From contig NZ_CP016761.1 in the NCBI RefSeq assembly GCF_001642935.1, forward strand, positions 2,914,001 to 2,978,000: a stretch of 64,000 nt of DNA, written 5' to 3'. Made by a program: the position numbers and the translations under genes. The stretch is from Fictibacillus arsenicus (lineage in GTDB: Bacteria; Bacillota; Bacilli; Bacillales; Fictibacillaceae). Below, in pieces: positions 17,501-25,717 of this stretch; within the stretch, counting starts at the first letter, position 1, and each line of letters opens with the position of its first letter. Under the pieces are notes generated by a model. That model searched no databases. It was not told where the DNA came from and was given only the letters and a program-made list of their open reading frames with translations.

Positions 17501-18229
17501 ATCTGCAAAAATTTCTTTGTTTAATAAATTTTCAGGTGTAAAAAACCTATAAAGTTGAGTAAGTTTATTTTGTTGGATCTCGATTTTCTTATTTTGTTTT
17601 AAAGCATTACGTAAATCAAAGTGTGCTAGTATCAATCCATCATTAATAGCTTTATCAATTGCCGGAGCTATTACTTCTTTAAATAAGAAATCTGTTTTCA
17701 CACTCGATAATTGTGCTAGGCGCCACTTATTATATAAATCAATTAATTTCTTATTTTTAACGAAATGTTTTTCTATTTCTTTGGCTTCAATAACAAACCA
17801 TTCTAAACCGTTTGTTATTATACATTTTTTTACTTCAAGATTTTTTCTTATCAATCGTTCATTTAAGTAATAATGAATAATTTCTTGAAATGCCTTAGTA
17901 TTATAATTTACTTTTGACATCATTTCACTTTTGTTTTTGAGACTCTTAGATTCAATTAATATTCCTACTGTTGACTCTGGAGAAGGACCGTTATAAATAG
18001 CTAAGTCAGTTCTTTCAATTGTATTAATAAAATTGTTTGGAAAACATTCCTTTAAGAAATCTTTTAATAGATTTTTTTGAAATTCTTCTGATTCCTCAGG
18101 CTTTGCGTAGAGATTTTCTAAAAAACCCACAAGATTGGCTTCAAACACCAATTTATCATCTTCTTGTGGCATTATTGCTTGTATATTTTTCGACATACTC
18201 TGTTTTAAAGTTAATCCTTGAATACTCAT
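14576..18229 (-). CDS. type IIG-like restriction/DNA methyltransferase (Eco57I/PglX class)
   Basis: This is a large class I SAM-dependent adenine methyltransferase with a probable nuclease module. In 1217 residues, the N-terminal region (about 1-230) carries a PD-(D/E)xK-like pattern with TDLAIYNG and GILIESKS. The SAM motif I is KICDPAVGSGHFLVSVL (mid-protein). The catalytic motif IV is ANPPYIYS. A C-terminal target-recognition region contains LLIRQIPRKAA. The start at ATG 18229 follows GGTGGG; the longer upstream frame is AT-rich noise. It lies downstream of a helicase gene on the same strand and near a divergent OLD nuclease, forming a helicase-methylase-ATPase defence set. The target sequence is not predictable. 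Confidence 0.85.
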   Translation of the reverse strand: MSIQGLTLKQSMSKNIQAIMPQEDDKLVFEANLVGFLENLYAKPEESEEFQKNLLKDFLKECFPNNFINTIERTDLAIYNGPSPESTVGILIESKSLKNKSEMMSKVNYNTKAFQEIIHYYLNERLIRKNLEVKKCIITNGLEWFVIEAKEIEKHFVKNKKLIDLYNKWRLAQLSSVKTDFLFKEVIAPAIDKAINDGLILAHFDLRNALKQNKKIEIQQNKLTQLYRFFTPENLLNKEIFADSNKLNKGFYDELLFLMGLEEIKVDNKKIIQRLPANKRQLGSFVENVVDRLQMNDVPTEKQQEIAIQLTVVWVNRILFLKLLESQLIAFNGEEKYKFLTKNLLPTFDDIYYLFFGVLAKKVHQRSSEMQEKFPQIPYLNSSLFEETELEISRDGLGIDRLREHQITFYSKTILKGKDGKRKTGKVEFLTYLFDFLSAYDFSTSVRHNKKDKNNLINAAVLGLIFEKINGYREGSFYTPGRITMYMSRKIIRDAVVEKINEIKRWNCKNIYEVQFNITSLDDAKEINKIINTLKICDPAVGSGHFLVSVLNELIAIKSELRVLIDHEERSMNDIRCTVVNDELIIQDFNGDNFTYKRGNPESERIQKAIFLEKRKLIENCLFGVDINPNSANICRLRLWIELLKNSYYYLEKESKTQQLITLPNIDINIKVGNSLLHKFRVDDSLDKRFSQIKNYTQLVSDYKSTNNKRKKQDIINQIDQIKLNFLSSIETPELRKVKRLNSNLAKVGQIDLFASKEDVKKQREEILEIEKKLNKAMADLEHSRQNPLFRKGLEWRMEFPEILDDDGNFVGFDVVIANPPYIYSSEGVFSTSEKRYFEQEYPLSKYQANTFGLFLELSFKILRKNGLYSMIIPNTFLTIGQYNTMRRYILENTGDVFILNSHDKIFEDASVDNCIISGKISSPSLVELAELQNEEVNVIKKVGPNELLKHQVFNLSVFKEGKNPLDISTIIKSIEDNSKILEPNYAIVRDGLKVYQKGKGEPKQTHDDNDFKKLKKDRDWFSPLKVDKNYWEIIKGEHIDRFKIFRGKEYIRYGRHLAEPRNPEMFMGERLLIRQIPRKAAYSLTVMHTDKPIMHERSLIAIRNLKINSYFILGVLNSKVESYYAIHKYDFLQRKTFPQLRLYQIKELPIPNATQEEQVHLSNLVEKQIALHTTSLPTENEREEMTNLDHAINEYVMDLYKLNQEEKQVIRDFKIE

Positions 18230-18639
18230 TTTCATCCCACCAATAACTATATATATATTTATAATAGTACACTTATTTATAACATTTAAATATACTTTTG
18301 AATTTTTTACAAAAAATAGGCTATTGAATATAAATCGAGTTTGCATGAAACTTATTCGCACATAAATAGCCTTGGTATCTCCCTTATATACCAAGGCTTT
18401 ATTCGATTGAATCTTCTATCTCAAACTTGATTAATAAAGACTTTCATAACATATTCGATAGATATATAAACCTTGTTAGATTAAGGATTTGCCACCGATT
18501 TTTACTTTAATAACATTTCAATGCTTTTCATATTTTTATTTGGCGCAAAAAATTGGCATAAAGTAAAGACGATAGTGATATGGTTTCCAATGAGAAATCT
18601 GTGTTATATCATTTAAAGTTGAATTTTTTTCTATTAACT
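18230..18639. other. 410-bp gap between helicase and methylase, with hairpin
   Basis: No gene is seen. The perfect 11-bp hairpin AGCCTTGGTAT / ATACCAAGGCT lies at 18368-18398 without a strong T-run on the minus strand. A GGCTATT...AATAGCC inverted repeat overlaps its left side. This could be a partial terminator or attenuator separating helicase and methylase expression. The rest is AT-rich. Confidence 0.45.
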
Positions 18640-21204
18640 TTAACCATTTGTAATTTTTATGTGGCTACTTTTTCTAATTGGTCTTTCAGGTAGTGAATTT
18701 AATATATCTGTATGAGTTAGATTTGCTTCTATAAGATTTTTCTCTAACTCACTGTACAAAGTTGCTGGAGTTGATTCTTTCCAAGTATCTCGGATTAACT
18801 TACGGATACGATCTGAAAGCTTATATATTTCCTCAGGTAACCATACATTCATTTCTTCTGTGGGACTCGCTGCAGGGGCAGCTTCAACATCTGGACCAGC
18901 AATCATAAGTTTCGAGTTCACCTTTATATCAGGATAGTCCTCTCTTATCCACTCTATGTGATTATGAGATTGGCCCACTTCCTTTTTTGAATATGGAGCC
19001 ACCCCTCCTTTCTCACTTTTGCTTTCAATCATTATAGCAACTTCTGAAGAGAGCCAAAAATTATCTGGCCCACGACCTATACCAGATTCTTGATCAGGTC
19101 TAGTGCTTTGAAAACCAAGATAATTTCCTAACCATTTTAGAGCCTCTTCATAGACATTAGTAGAAACATTTGTTACTTGTGATAAGGCGGAGATTCTATC
19201 GTCCATTTGTGAGAAAGAGCCGTAATTAATCTCACCACGTTCTGCCAAAACTTTAAGTATACGAGCAGCTTGTGTTTCATTATCAGGAATAAGTGGGGAA
19301 ACAACCGTTTTTTCTCCTACCTCTGGCATAGCACCTAATATACGAAAGCTTTTTGATGCTCTTTTAAAATATTTTTCAGCTGTTATTTCATCTCCAGCTT
19401 TTAAATAACAATAGCCAATCCAATGCGAATGCCATGCAGCAAGGCCCTTATCATGTTTAAACAACTCATCTAAATGTTGTTCCAGCTTCCTAGCTGCTTT
19501 TACATAATCCCTATTCCAGAGATGTCTAATGAAATTAACTTCAGCAATTGGAAGCTTCTCAGTCTCATCCTTCTCTGGAGCTACCTCAATTGACTCTATT
19601 TCCGATGTAACAGAAGCATTTTTTATTTCCTCTTGGTGTAATTCAGCCCAACTAGGGTTTCTTTCTAATATTGAACTTTCTAATTCCTTAAGTTCTTCTA
19701 TTGAAGATAAATTTTCTGTCATCCGTTCGCCTAATTCAAGTTGTGCACTTATGTAGGAAGATAAACGATTTCTATTGTTTTTTCGTGTAATCCAATCAGC
19801 TAAATCATTACCAAGTAAATAAACAATCCCATAATCGTCATTCCCTCTGGAAATCCTACCCAAAGACTGTACTACCCTTGAAGCAATCGTACCTTGTAAC
19901 GACTTTACTTCACCTAATGAATTCCACATCAATTTTTCCAGAAGACCAGTTCCTGATGGAAGTCCATCAATAACTAAGGTTCTACATGTATCGTTTGGAA
20001 AATCCATTCCTTCAAATCTTGCAGGAGCCACTAACAAGCCCGAACTAGCTGATTTAAACTCACTTACTCTTTGGGCAAAATCATCGCTAGTAAAAGTCAT
20101 TTCATGAGAGCGCCAACGACGTGCTCTTCTTTCACTGTTTGAAATAACTAGAACTTTGTTAGTTTTGCTATATTCTAATAAATGATCAAACAATTTCTCC
20201 GATACTTCCTTATTTACATAAGGAGTTACTATCAATCTTTCAGACTCCCCAGCTCGTGTTTTAGGTGCTATCTTTTCACCAGGTAAAAAGCCAAACGATC
20301 TAATAAAGTCAATATTATCTTGAACAGTAGCTGAAAGAAATATTTTTCTAGTATTCCCACCCATAAATTTCAATAAATGCACTGGAGGTAAAAAGGGTGT
20401 TACTTCAATAGAGTGTGAAGTAAGAAAAACCGAACATAAATCAAGGTGATCACGTAAATACTCCCATGAATATTTTGTAGAGTGCCCAGTTGGTACTCCT
20501 TCTTCCACCATAACTTGTGCTAATTTCTTATAAGCATCCTTCCACACAAACATTGGAATGAAAAGAATTGTAGGATCATTCTTATGTACAACTACTTGTT
20601 CGAACAATTGAGAAGAGTGAACATTGCTGTAATAACCCTTTACGGTGTTTATTAGTGTAGAATAAGTTTCTGGAAATTCATTTTCGGATAAACTCAAAGT
20701 ATAATGATCACGAATTATGTGAGATGCGACATGTGAATCATCAAAGATCAATCCAGAAATATCATCTTTTGCAAAACGGCTGAATCCATTAAACAAAGCT
20801 TGATAAGTTGTAATACAAAGAACTTCCCCCATATTGAATTCTCTTTCATTTTCAAATTTCCGGTTATAGTATGTAGCAACTTTTAGCCCTAAGGACTTAG
20901 CTGCATCTGCAGTTTGCTTTATTAATTGTATTGAACCGCACAGGTAAAATACTCTACCTTGTGTTTCGTTCACTAAAGCTTGTCCTTGTAATAAACCAAT
21001 TACTGTTTTTCCTCCACCTGTATTTAATCCAACCACTAGATTTTCATTAGCACGTAGTTCATGCCATTCCTCCAATGCTAAATACTGACCACGCCACAAG
21101 TCGTTTAGCCCTCCACTTCTAGTTAATCCATCATATATCTTTATAGGATGTGTATCCCTTGGTACTTCCTCTTTCTTTTTAAATTTACTAAAATCAATCG
21201 GCAT
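18640..21204 (-). CDS. DEAD/DEAH-box (SF2) helicase, defence-associated
   Basis: This ATP-dependent nucleic-acid translocase has 854 residues. Motif I is GLNTGGGKT (about 59-67), motif II DDSH (about 150-153), motif III LSATV (about 290-294), and motif VI QSLGRISRG (about 441-449), preceded by FEGMDFPNDTCR. Residues about 560-640 hold a TPR-like segment (WIGYCYLKAGDEITAEKYFKRA). A C-terminal domain (about 690-854) is unassigned. The start ATG at 21204 follows AGGGGG. It is the first gene of the minus-strand helicase-methylase unit, divergent from the OLD ATPase at 21344. The DDSH box and RAD3-like middle resemble helicases of phage-defence loci rather than repair helicases. Confidence 0.8.
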   Translation of the reverse strand: MPIDFSKFKKKEEVPRDTHPIKIYDGLTRSGGLNDLWRGQYLALEEWHELRANENLVVGLNTGGGKTVIGLLQGQALVNETQGRVFYLCGSIQLIKQTADAAKSLGLKVATYYNRKFENEREFNMGEVLCITTYQALFNGFSRFAKDDISGLIFDDSHVASHIIRDHYTLSLSENEFPETYSTLINTVKGYYSNVHSSQLFEQVVVHKNDPTILFIPMFVWKDAYKKLAQVMVEEGVPTGHSTKYSWEYLRDHLDLCSVFLTSHSIEVTPFLPPVHLLKFMGGNTRKIFLSATVQDNIDFIRSFGFLPGEKIAPKTRAGESERLIVTPYVNKEVSEKLFDHLLEYSKTNKVLVISNSERRARRWRSHEMTFTSDDFAQRVSEFKSASSGLLVAPARFEGMDFPNDTCRTLVIDGLPSGTGLLEKLMWNSLGEVKSLQGTIASRVVQSLGRISRGNDDYGIVYLLGNDLADWITRKNNRNRLSSYISAQLELGERMTENLSSIEELKELESSILERNPSWAELHQEEIKNASVTSEIESIEVAPEKDETEKLPIAEVNFIRHLWNRDYVKAARKLEQHLDELFKHDKGLAAWHSHWIGYCYLKAGDEITAEKYFKRASKSFRILGAMPEVGEKTVVSPLIPDNETQAARILKVLAERGEINYGSFSQMDDRISALSQVTNVSTNVYEEALKWLGNYLGFQSTRPDQESGIGRGPDNFWLSSEVAIMIESKSEKGGVAPYSKKEVGQSHNHIEWIREDYPDIKVNSKLMIAGPDVEAAPAASPTEEMNVWLPEEIYKLSDRIRKLIRDTWKESTPATLYSELEKNLIEANLTHTDILNSLPERPIRKSSHIKITNG

Positions 21205-21343
21205 TATGATCCCCCTCTAGAATAAACTCATTCTTTATTTCAATTATTATATAAATAGCTAATACTCACACACTATTTTACATTACTTTTCCAATTATGA
21301 TAGACTTTATATAAGTAAAATATTGTAAAAGGAGACATGATAA

Positions 21344-23077
21344 ATGACAAAACACAATATTCCACGTCCTAGGTTAAGTAAGTTGGTTATAAGTAACTTT
21401 CGTTGTATTGGACCAAAACCTGTAGTTATTGATCTTGATGAAATTGTTGTGCTTGTAGGTCCAAATAATTCAGGGAAAAGTTCAATTTTAAGAGCCTATG
21501 AAGTTGTAATGTGCGATGGGTCAAAGAATGGAGAGTTAAACCTAGATGACTTTCCAAATGGGAAAATTGAATCTCACGCACTTCCAAAAATAGAATTACA
21601 TACAGTTGTATATGATCATTCCCCAGGAGAAAAATGGATAGATGAAACTTCAGGAGAAAAAGTGGTCCGTGAACTTTGGACTTGGGCAAATATCGGGAAA
21701 GCAAAAAGACAAGGATTCAATGTGACAACTGGAGAATGGGATGATTCAGTACCATGGGGGGCAGCAAACGTTGCTAATTCTAGAAGACCCCAACCTCATA
21801 AGGTAGATGCCTTCTCAGATCCTGAAGTTCAGTCAAAGGAAATTATTAAACTTTTAACCTCAATTATAAACGATAGGGTTAAATCTTTTATTAATCCAAA
21901 GATAGACCAAGAAGAACAATCCGAGTTTGTTAAACTTCTTGAACAAGTAAAAACAATTCAAAAAAGCATTATTTCCGAATCTCAGGATGAAATTAACAAA
22001 GCACAAGATGGTATATCTGAATTAATAAAGGAAGTATTTCCTGGTTATAAAGTAGTTTTTGATTCACGCCCAGAAGATGATATTGAAAAAAGTATTAGTT
22101 TATTTAAAGCAGGTTCAAAATTATTAATGGGACCAGAGGAAGGATTTCAAAGTACAATTGATCGTCAAGGTAGTGGTGCCAGAAGAACATTGTTATGGGC
22201 GGCACTTCGCTATATTTCTGAATCCTCTTCAAAAAATGATAGACCTCATGTTTTATTATTAGATGAACCAGAACTATGTTTGCACCCCAACGCAGTTAGA
22301 GAAGCGTGTAGGGTTCTTTACGATTTGCCTAAGACAAATAAATGGCAAGTTATGGTCACAACACACTCACCTTCTTTTATTGATGTCTCTAGAGACAACA
22401 CAACAATTATTAGAGTAGAGAGAAACGCTGAAGGAGAAATTGAAGGGACAACTGTTTATAGACCCAATAAGATAATGTTGAATGATGATGATAAAGTACG
22501 ATTGAAATTGTTAAATATTTGTGATCCTTATGTAACTGAATTCTTTTTTGGTGGACATACAATTGTTGTTGAAGGAGATACCGAATACACAGCTTTTAAA
22601 CATGTAATTTCACAGTATCCAGACCAATTTAAAGATGTTCACATTATACGCGCGAGGGGTAAAGCTACTATTATTTCACTAATTAAAATTTTGAACCATT
22701 TCGGTTCAAGGTATTCAATTTTGCATGATAGTGATTACCCTACCTTATCAAATGGAAATAAAAATGGAGCATGGACTACTAATGAAAATATACGAAATGC
22801 TGTATATTGCCACGAAGACCCTACCAAAGTACGATTAATAGCTTCCATAAGAAATTTTGAAAACGCATTTTTAGGTGAGGAAGTAAGTAAGGAAAAACCT
22901 TATAACGCATTAGTAAATCTTATGGAAAAACCAAATTCTCTAAAACAAATAAGAGACTTACTAGAAGCTTTAGTTAATCATGCTGCCCGCATTCCACACG
23001 GATTTATAGAGTGGGACGTTCTTGAGGATCTAGAAAAATCACTTAATAATAGAACAGAATTAAATCATTTTAGTTAA
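21344..23077 (+). CDS. OLD-family ATP-dependent endonuclease (AAA ATPase + Toprim)
   Basis: This 577-residue protein combines an ABC-like ATPase with a Toprim nuclease. Walker A is GPNNSGKSS (about 39-47), the signature region is RQGSGARRTLL (about 274-284), Walker B is VLLLDEPELCLHP (about 302-314), and the H-loop is TTHSPSF (about 339-345). The Toprim Glu is in VVEGDTEYTAF (about 409-419), with the paired acidic residues in LHDSDYP (about 461-467). It is related in architecture to GajA and OLD nucleases that cut phage DNA. It is transcribed divergently from the helicase and has an AAAAGGAG ribosome binding site. A partner UvrD helicase, as in Gabija, is absent. Confidence 0.85.
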   Translation: MTKHNIPRPRLSKLVISNFRCIGPKPVVIDLDEIVVLVGPNNSGKSSILRAYEVVMCDGSKNGELNLDDFPNGKIESHALPKIELHTVVYDHSPGEKWIDETSGEKVVRELWTWANIGKAKRQGFNVTTGEWDDSVPWGAANVANSRRPQPHKVDAFSDPEVQSKEIIKLLTSIINDRVKSFINPKIDQEEQSEFVKLLEQVKTIQKSIISESQDEINKAQDGISELIKEVFPGYKVVFDSRPEDDIEKSISLFKAGSKLLMGPEEGFQSTIDRQGSGARRTLLWAALRYISESSSKNDRPHVLLLDEPELCLHPNAVREACRVLYDLPKTNKWQVMVTTHSPSFIDVSRDNTTIIRVERNAEGEIEGTTVYRPNKIMLNDDDKVRLKLLNICDPYVTEFFFGGHTIVVEGDTEYTAFKHVISQYPDQFKDVHIIRARGKATIISLIKILNHFGSRYSILHDSDYPTLSNGNKNGAWTTNENIRNAVYCHEDPTKVRLIASIRNFENAFLGEEVSKEKPYNALVNLMEKPNSLKQIRDLLEALVNHAARIPHGFIEWDVLEDLEKSLNNRTELNHFS

Positions 23078-23099
23078 GAAGGTTTCGCAACCATTAAGG

Positions 23100-23135
23100 A
23101 GAGAATTTCTTTTAAACGGAATTCTTTTTTTTATT
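23100..23135 (+). terminator. terminator of the OLD gene
   Basis: The stem AGAATTTC / GGAATTCT (imperfect) is followed by T8. It lies 23 bp after the OLD stop. Confidence 0.6.
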
Positions 23136-23162
23136 ATTTAATAATAGATTTCTTTAAAACAA

Positions 23163-23189
23163 AAGAAAGTTCTAGATTAGAACTTTCTT
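23163..23189 (-). terminator. terminator of the hsdR relic
   Basis: The perfect 12-bp stem AAGAAAGTTCTA / TAGAACTTTCTT with loop GAT is followed on the minus strand by TTTTGTTTT. It directly follows the stop of the HsdR remnant, showing that the 3' end of that gene was kept with its terminator. Confidence 0.65.
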
Positions 23190-23203
23190 AAATTCTTTAT
23201 TCT

Positions 23204-23338
23204 TTATAAGTTAGTTGCCATTAATTCCGCCTGTTTCACCACTGTTTCTAACGCCATTTTTTGAAGATCAGGCGGATAGCCGTATTTCTTTAACAGTCTT
23301 CTTACAGTGATCCTCATCTTAGCACTTATTATTATCCC
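23204..23338 (-). pseudogene. relic of type I restriction enzyme R subunit (HsdR C-terminus)
   Basis: The minus-strand frame encodes about 38 residues, including ITVRRLLKKYGYPPDLQ and the following ETVVKQAELMA, ending in TAA at 23204. This closely resembles the last helices of HsdR proteins, where KYGYPPD followed by an AELL-type helix is typical (from memory of the family). Nothing upstream of it in frame is open beyond the TAG at 23339, so only the extreme C-terminus of a gene of about 3 kb remains. It lies between the OLD gene and the integrase, implying that an earlier type I system was replaced. Confidence 0.6.
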
Positions 23339-23353
23339 CTAACATTAACATAT

Positions 23354-24481
23354 TCATTTATTGTTGAAAAAAGATTCTTCTAATCTTAGAGCAGCTTCTT
23401 CTTGGATATCATCTGTAACATGAGAATATAAATCAAGGGTTATTCCTACGCGACTATGTCCAAGTCTTTCTGAAACTACCTTAGGATTTTCTCCGTTTTT
23501 CAGCAATAAAGTAGCATGTGTGTGTCTCAAATCATGAAATGATATTTTAATCAAACCTGCCTTTTTAGTTAGCCTACTAAACTCCCGAAGAAGATTTCTA
23601 GGATCTTTAAAGTTTCCGTTAATTGAAGTAAACACTAGACCTTTATCTAAATAGTCTTCTCCTAGTTTTTCTTTAAAATTGTTTTGTATTACTTGATGTT
23701 GTTTTAAAACATCAATGATATAAGGAGATAATGAAATTTGTCTCCTAGATTTACTCGTTTTTACATCTTTTAAAAATAGCCCTTTTTCACTTGTAAATGC
23801 CAAACTTCTTGTTACATATATTTTTTTAAGATCAAAATCTATATCCTGCCATTTTAGACCAAGAATCTCTCCCCGTCTCATTCCTGTAAAGATTGCTATA
23901 ATATAGATGGTTGCCTCTTCACTCAATTTAGCAGTATCTATAAATTTCTTAATATCGTTTTTAGACCAAGTATGTCTTTCTTTAATTTTCTCTTTTGGCG
24001 GCGTGGCATTAACGGCTGGATTAAATTTTAATAAACTCCATTTGATCGCCTGTTCAAATGCTCTTCTCAAAAGTGAATGTAATTCACGTATCGTCTTAGC
24101 AGAATAACCCTCTTCTAGCTTTTCATTATAAAAGCAATCTAATTGATAGGTTGATATGCTGCTGATAACTTGTTTGTTAAAATAAGGAATCAAATGACCT
24201 TTAATTAAACACCAGCTTATATCAGCTGTAGTTTCAGCCACGTTTCTTTTATAATAGGTATTAAACCAACGCTCTATAAAAATCGAAAATTCTTCCTTAC
24301 TAGGCTGTAGAAAAGTACCTTGATTGACCTCATTAATGGCATTAACGAGATATTCTTGTGCTTCTTTTTTCGTTTTAAAACCACCTTTAGCCCTTTGAAT
24401 TCTCTTCCCACTACCTGAGTCTCTACCAACGTCGAAACGAATCATGTAAGTGCTACCCTTTTTTACTATTGATCCCTTCAA
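23354..24481 (-). CDS. int: phage/ICE-type tyrosine integrase
   Basis: This site-specific recombinase is the likely agent of tRNA-Ala integration. It has 375 residues: an N-terminal arm-binding domain (about 1-60, with the YMIRFDVG strand and FKTKKEAQEYL), a core-binding SAM-like domain (about 65-150) and a catalytic domain. The catalytic residues are Arg in TGMRRGEILGLKW, HxxR in FHDLRHTHATLL, and H and Tyr in LGHSRVGITLDLYSHV. I use the TTG at 24481 because GGAGG lies 7 nt upstream; the longer frame lacks a ribosome binding site. It lies between the defence module and the recombinase trio, not beside an att site. Confidence 0.9.
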   Translation of the reverse strand: MKGSIVKKGSTYMIRFDVGRDSGSGKRIQRAKGGFKTKKEAQEYLVNAINEVNQGTFLQPSKEEFSIFIERWFNTYYKRNVAETTADISWCLIKGHLIPYFNKQVISSISTYQLDCFYNEKLEEGYSAKTIRELHSLLRRAFEQAIKWSLLKFNPAVNATPPKEKIKERHTWSKNDIKKFIDTAKLSEEATIYIIAIFTGMRRGEILGLKWQDIDFDLKKIYVTRSLAFTSEKGLFLKDVKTSKSRRQISLSPYIIDVLKQHQVIQNNFKEKLGEDYLDKGLVFTSINGNFKDPRNLLREFSRLTKKAGLIKISFHDLRHTHATLLLKNGENPKVVSERLGHSRVGITLDLYSHVTDDIQEEAALRLEESFFNNK

Positions 24482-24730
24482 AAAACAACCTCCATTCACC
24501 ACCTTTTTACATTGTTTCCGATTTCAAACTAAATATTCTAAATATAATTAACACTTTAAAATGTGGCCACTATTCTTCCAAAACTAAATTCATAAAGTTA
24601 GTAGTGTAAAATGGCCCTTAGTTTGCAACAAAAAATGTATAATAAGACAATGAAAAGGCCCTCTGATTCTCAGAAAGCCAATTAATAGATATTTTAAGTG
24701 TGCAATTAAACACTTAGTGATGAAGATTAT

Positions 24731-25699
24731 TTAAGTTTTTACCCTGTTTTTTATATGCTTATAAACTTCTTTATTCACTTGTAATTCCATTCCTATATTC
24801 CGAGTATAGTTTTGGTCTATATAAGTTTTTGTAGATTGTATCTTTTTATGACCTAGTAGTTGTTGGATCACTAATATTTCCGCGCCACTTTCAGCCATTA
24901 TGGTTGCAAATGAATGTCTTAAACTATGAAGAGTTGAAAAAGGTAAATTAGCTTCGGCTAAAAAAAATTCAAATGCTTTCTGTAACTCTTTTAGATGTAT
25001 TTTTTGTCTATTATTATTGATTAGATAGTCATTCTTGCTTAAATCATACCTATCTATATATCTCTGAAGTATCTGTCCAAATCCAACCCTTAGTATTATA
25101 TATTTACTTTCCTTATTTTTTGTTTGCTTTCTATATATTGTTTCATTAACGAAGTCAATATCACATACTTTAGTGTCTAATATTTCAGATGATCTGCTCC
25201 CTGTCGTAATTAGTAACAGAAAGAAGAGCAAGTCTCTTTCCATATTTGTACTTTTTCCTATAAGACTTTGTAAAAACTTGAGCAAATCATGTCGGGTGGG
25301 AACATATTTACTCTTTTCTTGATGTGGTCTTTTGTGATCATCTATCATAAAACACATATCATCTGTTAAAATAGGGAAATCATATTTTCTATTTAAATAA
25401 AAAAAGAAACTTTGAAGTGCTCGTCTAGACTGGTGTAACCCATTATAACTTTTATGAAGATTAGCTTGAAAATACTGATCAATTAGAACTGAATCAAGTC
25501 TCGAATAAAATAAGGTTTTCCCAGAAGAGTTTACTGTTTCATAAACTTTCTCCAAGTTGACTTCTTCAACATTTTCTCCTGTTTCATTAGATAAATAAAT
25601 TAAGAATTCACATAGGCGTTTTTGAAAATTCTTTTTATATAGACTGCTATAAGAAGAATGCTTAATAAATAGCTCTATTTCCTCTTTTAAATTTTTCAT
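24731..25699 (-). CDS. tyrosine recombinase, third gene of trio
   Basis: This is a DNA strand-exchange enzyme of the XerC/D superfamily with 322 residues. The core-binding domain is residues 1-130. The catalytic domain has Arg in TTGSRSSEILDTKV (about 169-182), the HSLRHSFATIM box (about 261-271), and LLGHKKIQSTKTYIDQN with the nucleophile Tyr (about 284-300). All catalytic residues are present. It starts 18 bp after the stop of the middle recombinase, with AAGAGGTAAGAG as ribosome binding site. It is probably co-translated as part of a heteromeric recombinase. Confidence 0.82.
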   Translation of the reverse strand: MKNLKEEIELFIKHSSYSSLYKKNFQKRLCEFLIYLSNETGENVEEVNLEKVYETVNSSGKTLFYSRLDSVLIDQYFQANLHKSYNGLHQSRRALQSFFFYLNRKYDFPILTDDMCFMIDDHKRPHQEKSKYVPTRHDLLKFLQSLIGKSTNMERDLLFFLLLITTGSRSSEILDTKVCDIDFVNETIYRKQTKNKESKYIILRVGFGQILQRYIDRYDLSKNDYLINNNRQKIHLKELQKAFEFFLAEANLPFSTLHSLRHSFATIMAESGAEILVIQQLLGHKKIQSTKTYIDQNYTRNIGMELQVNKEVYKHIKNRVKT

Positions 25700-25717
25700 A
25701 AGCTCTTACCTCTTTTG

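Noticed and set aside
21344-23077. Gabija system
   Set aside because: GajA-like architecture is present, but no UvrD-type GajB gene is adjacent; the neighbouring helicase is of the DEAD/DEAH type and is divergent.
23354-24481. Integron integrase IntI
   Set aside because: The protein has the phage/ICE integrase layout with an arm-binding N-terminal domain, and I see no IntI-specific additional domain near the HxxR box.
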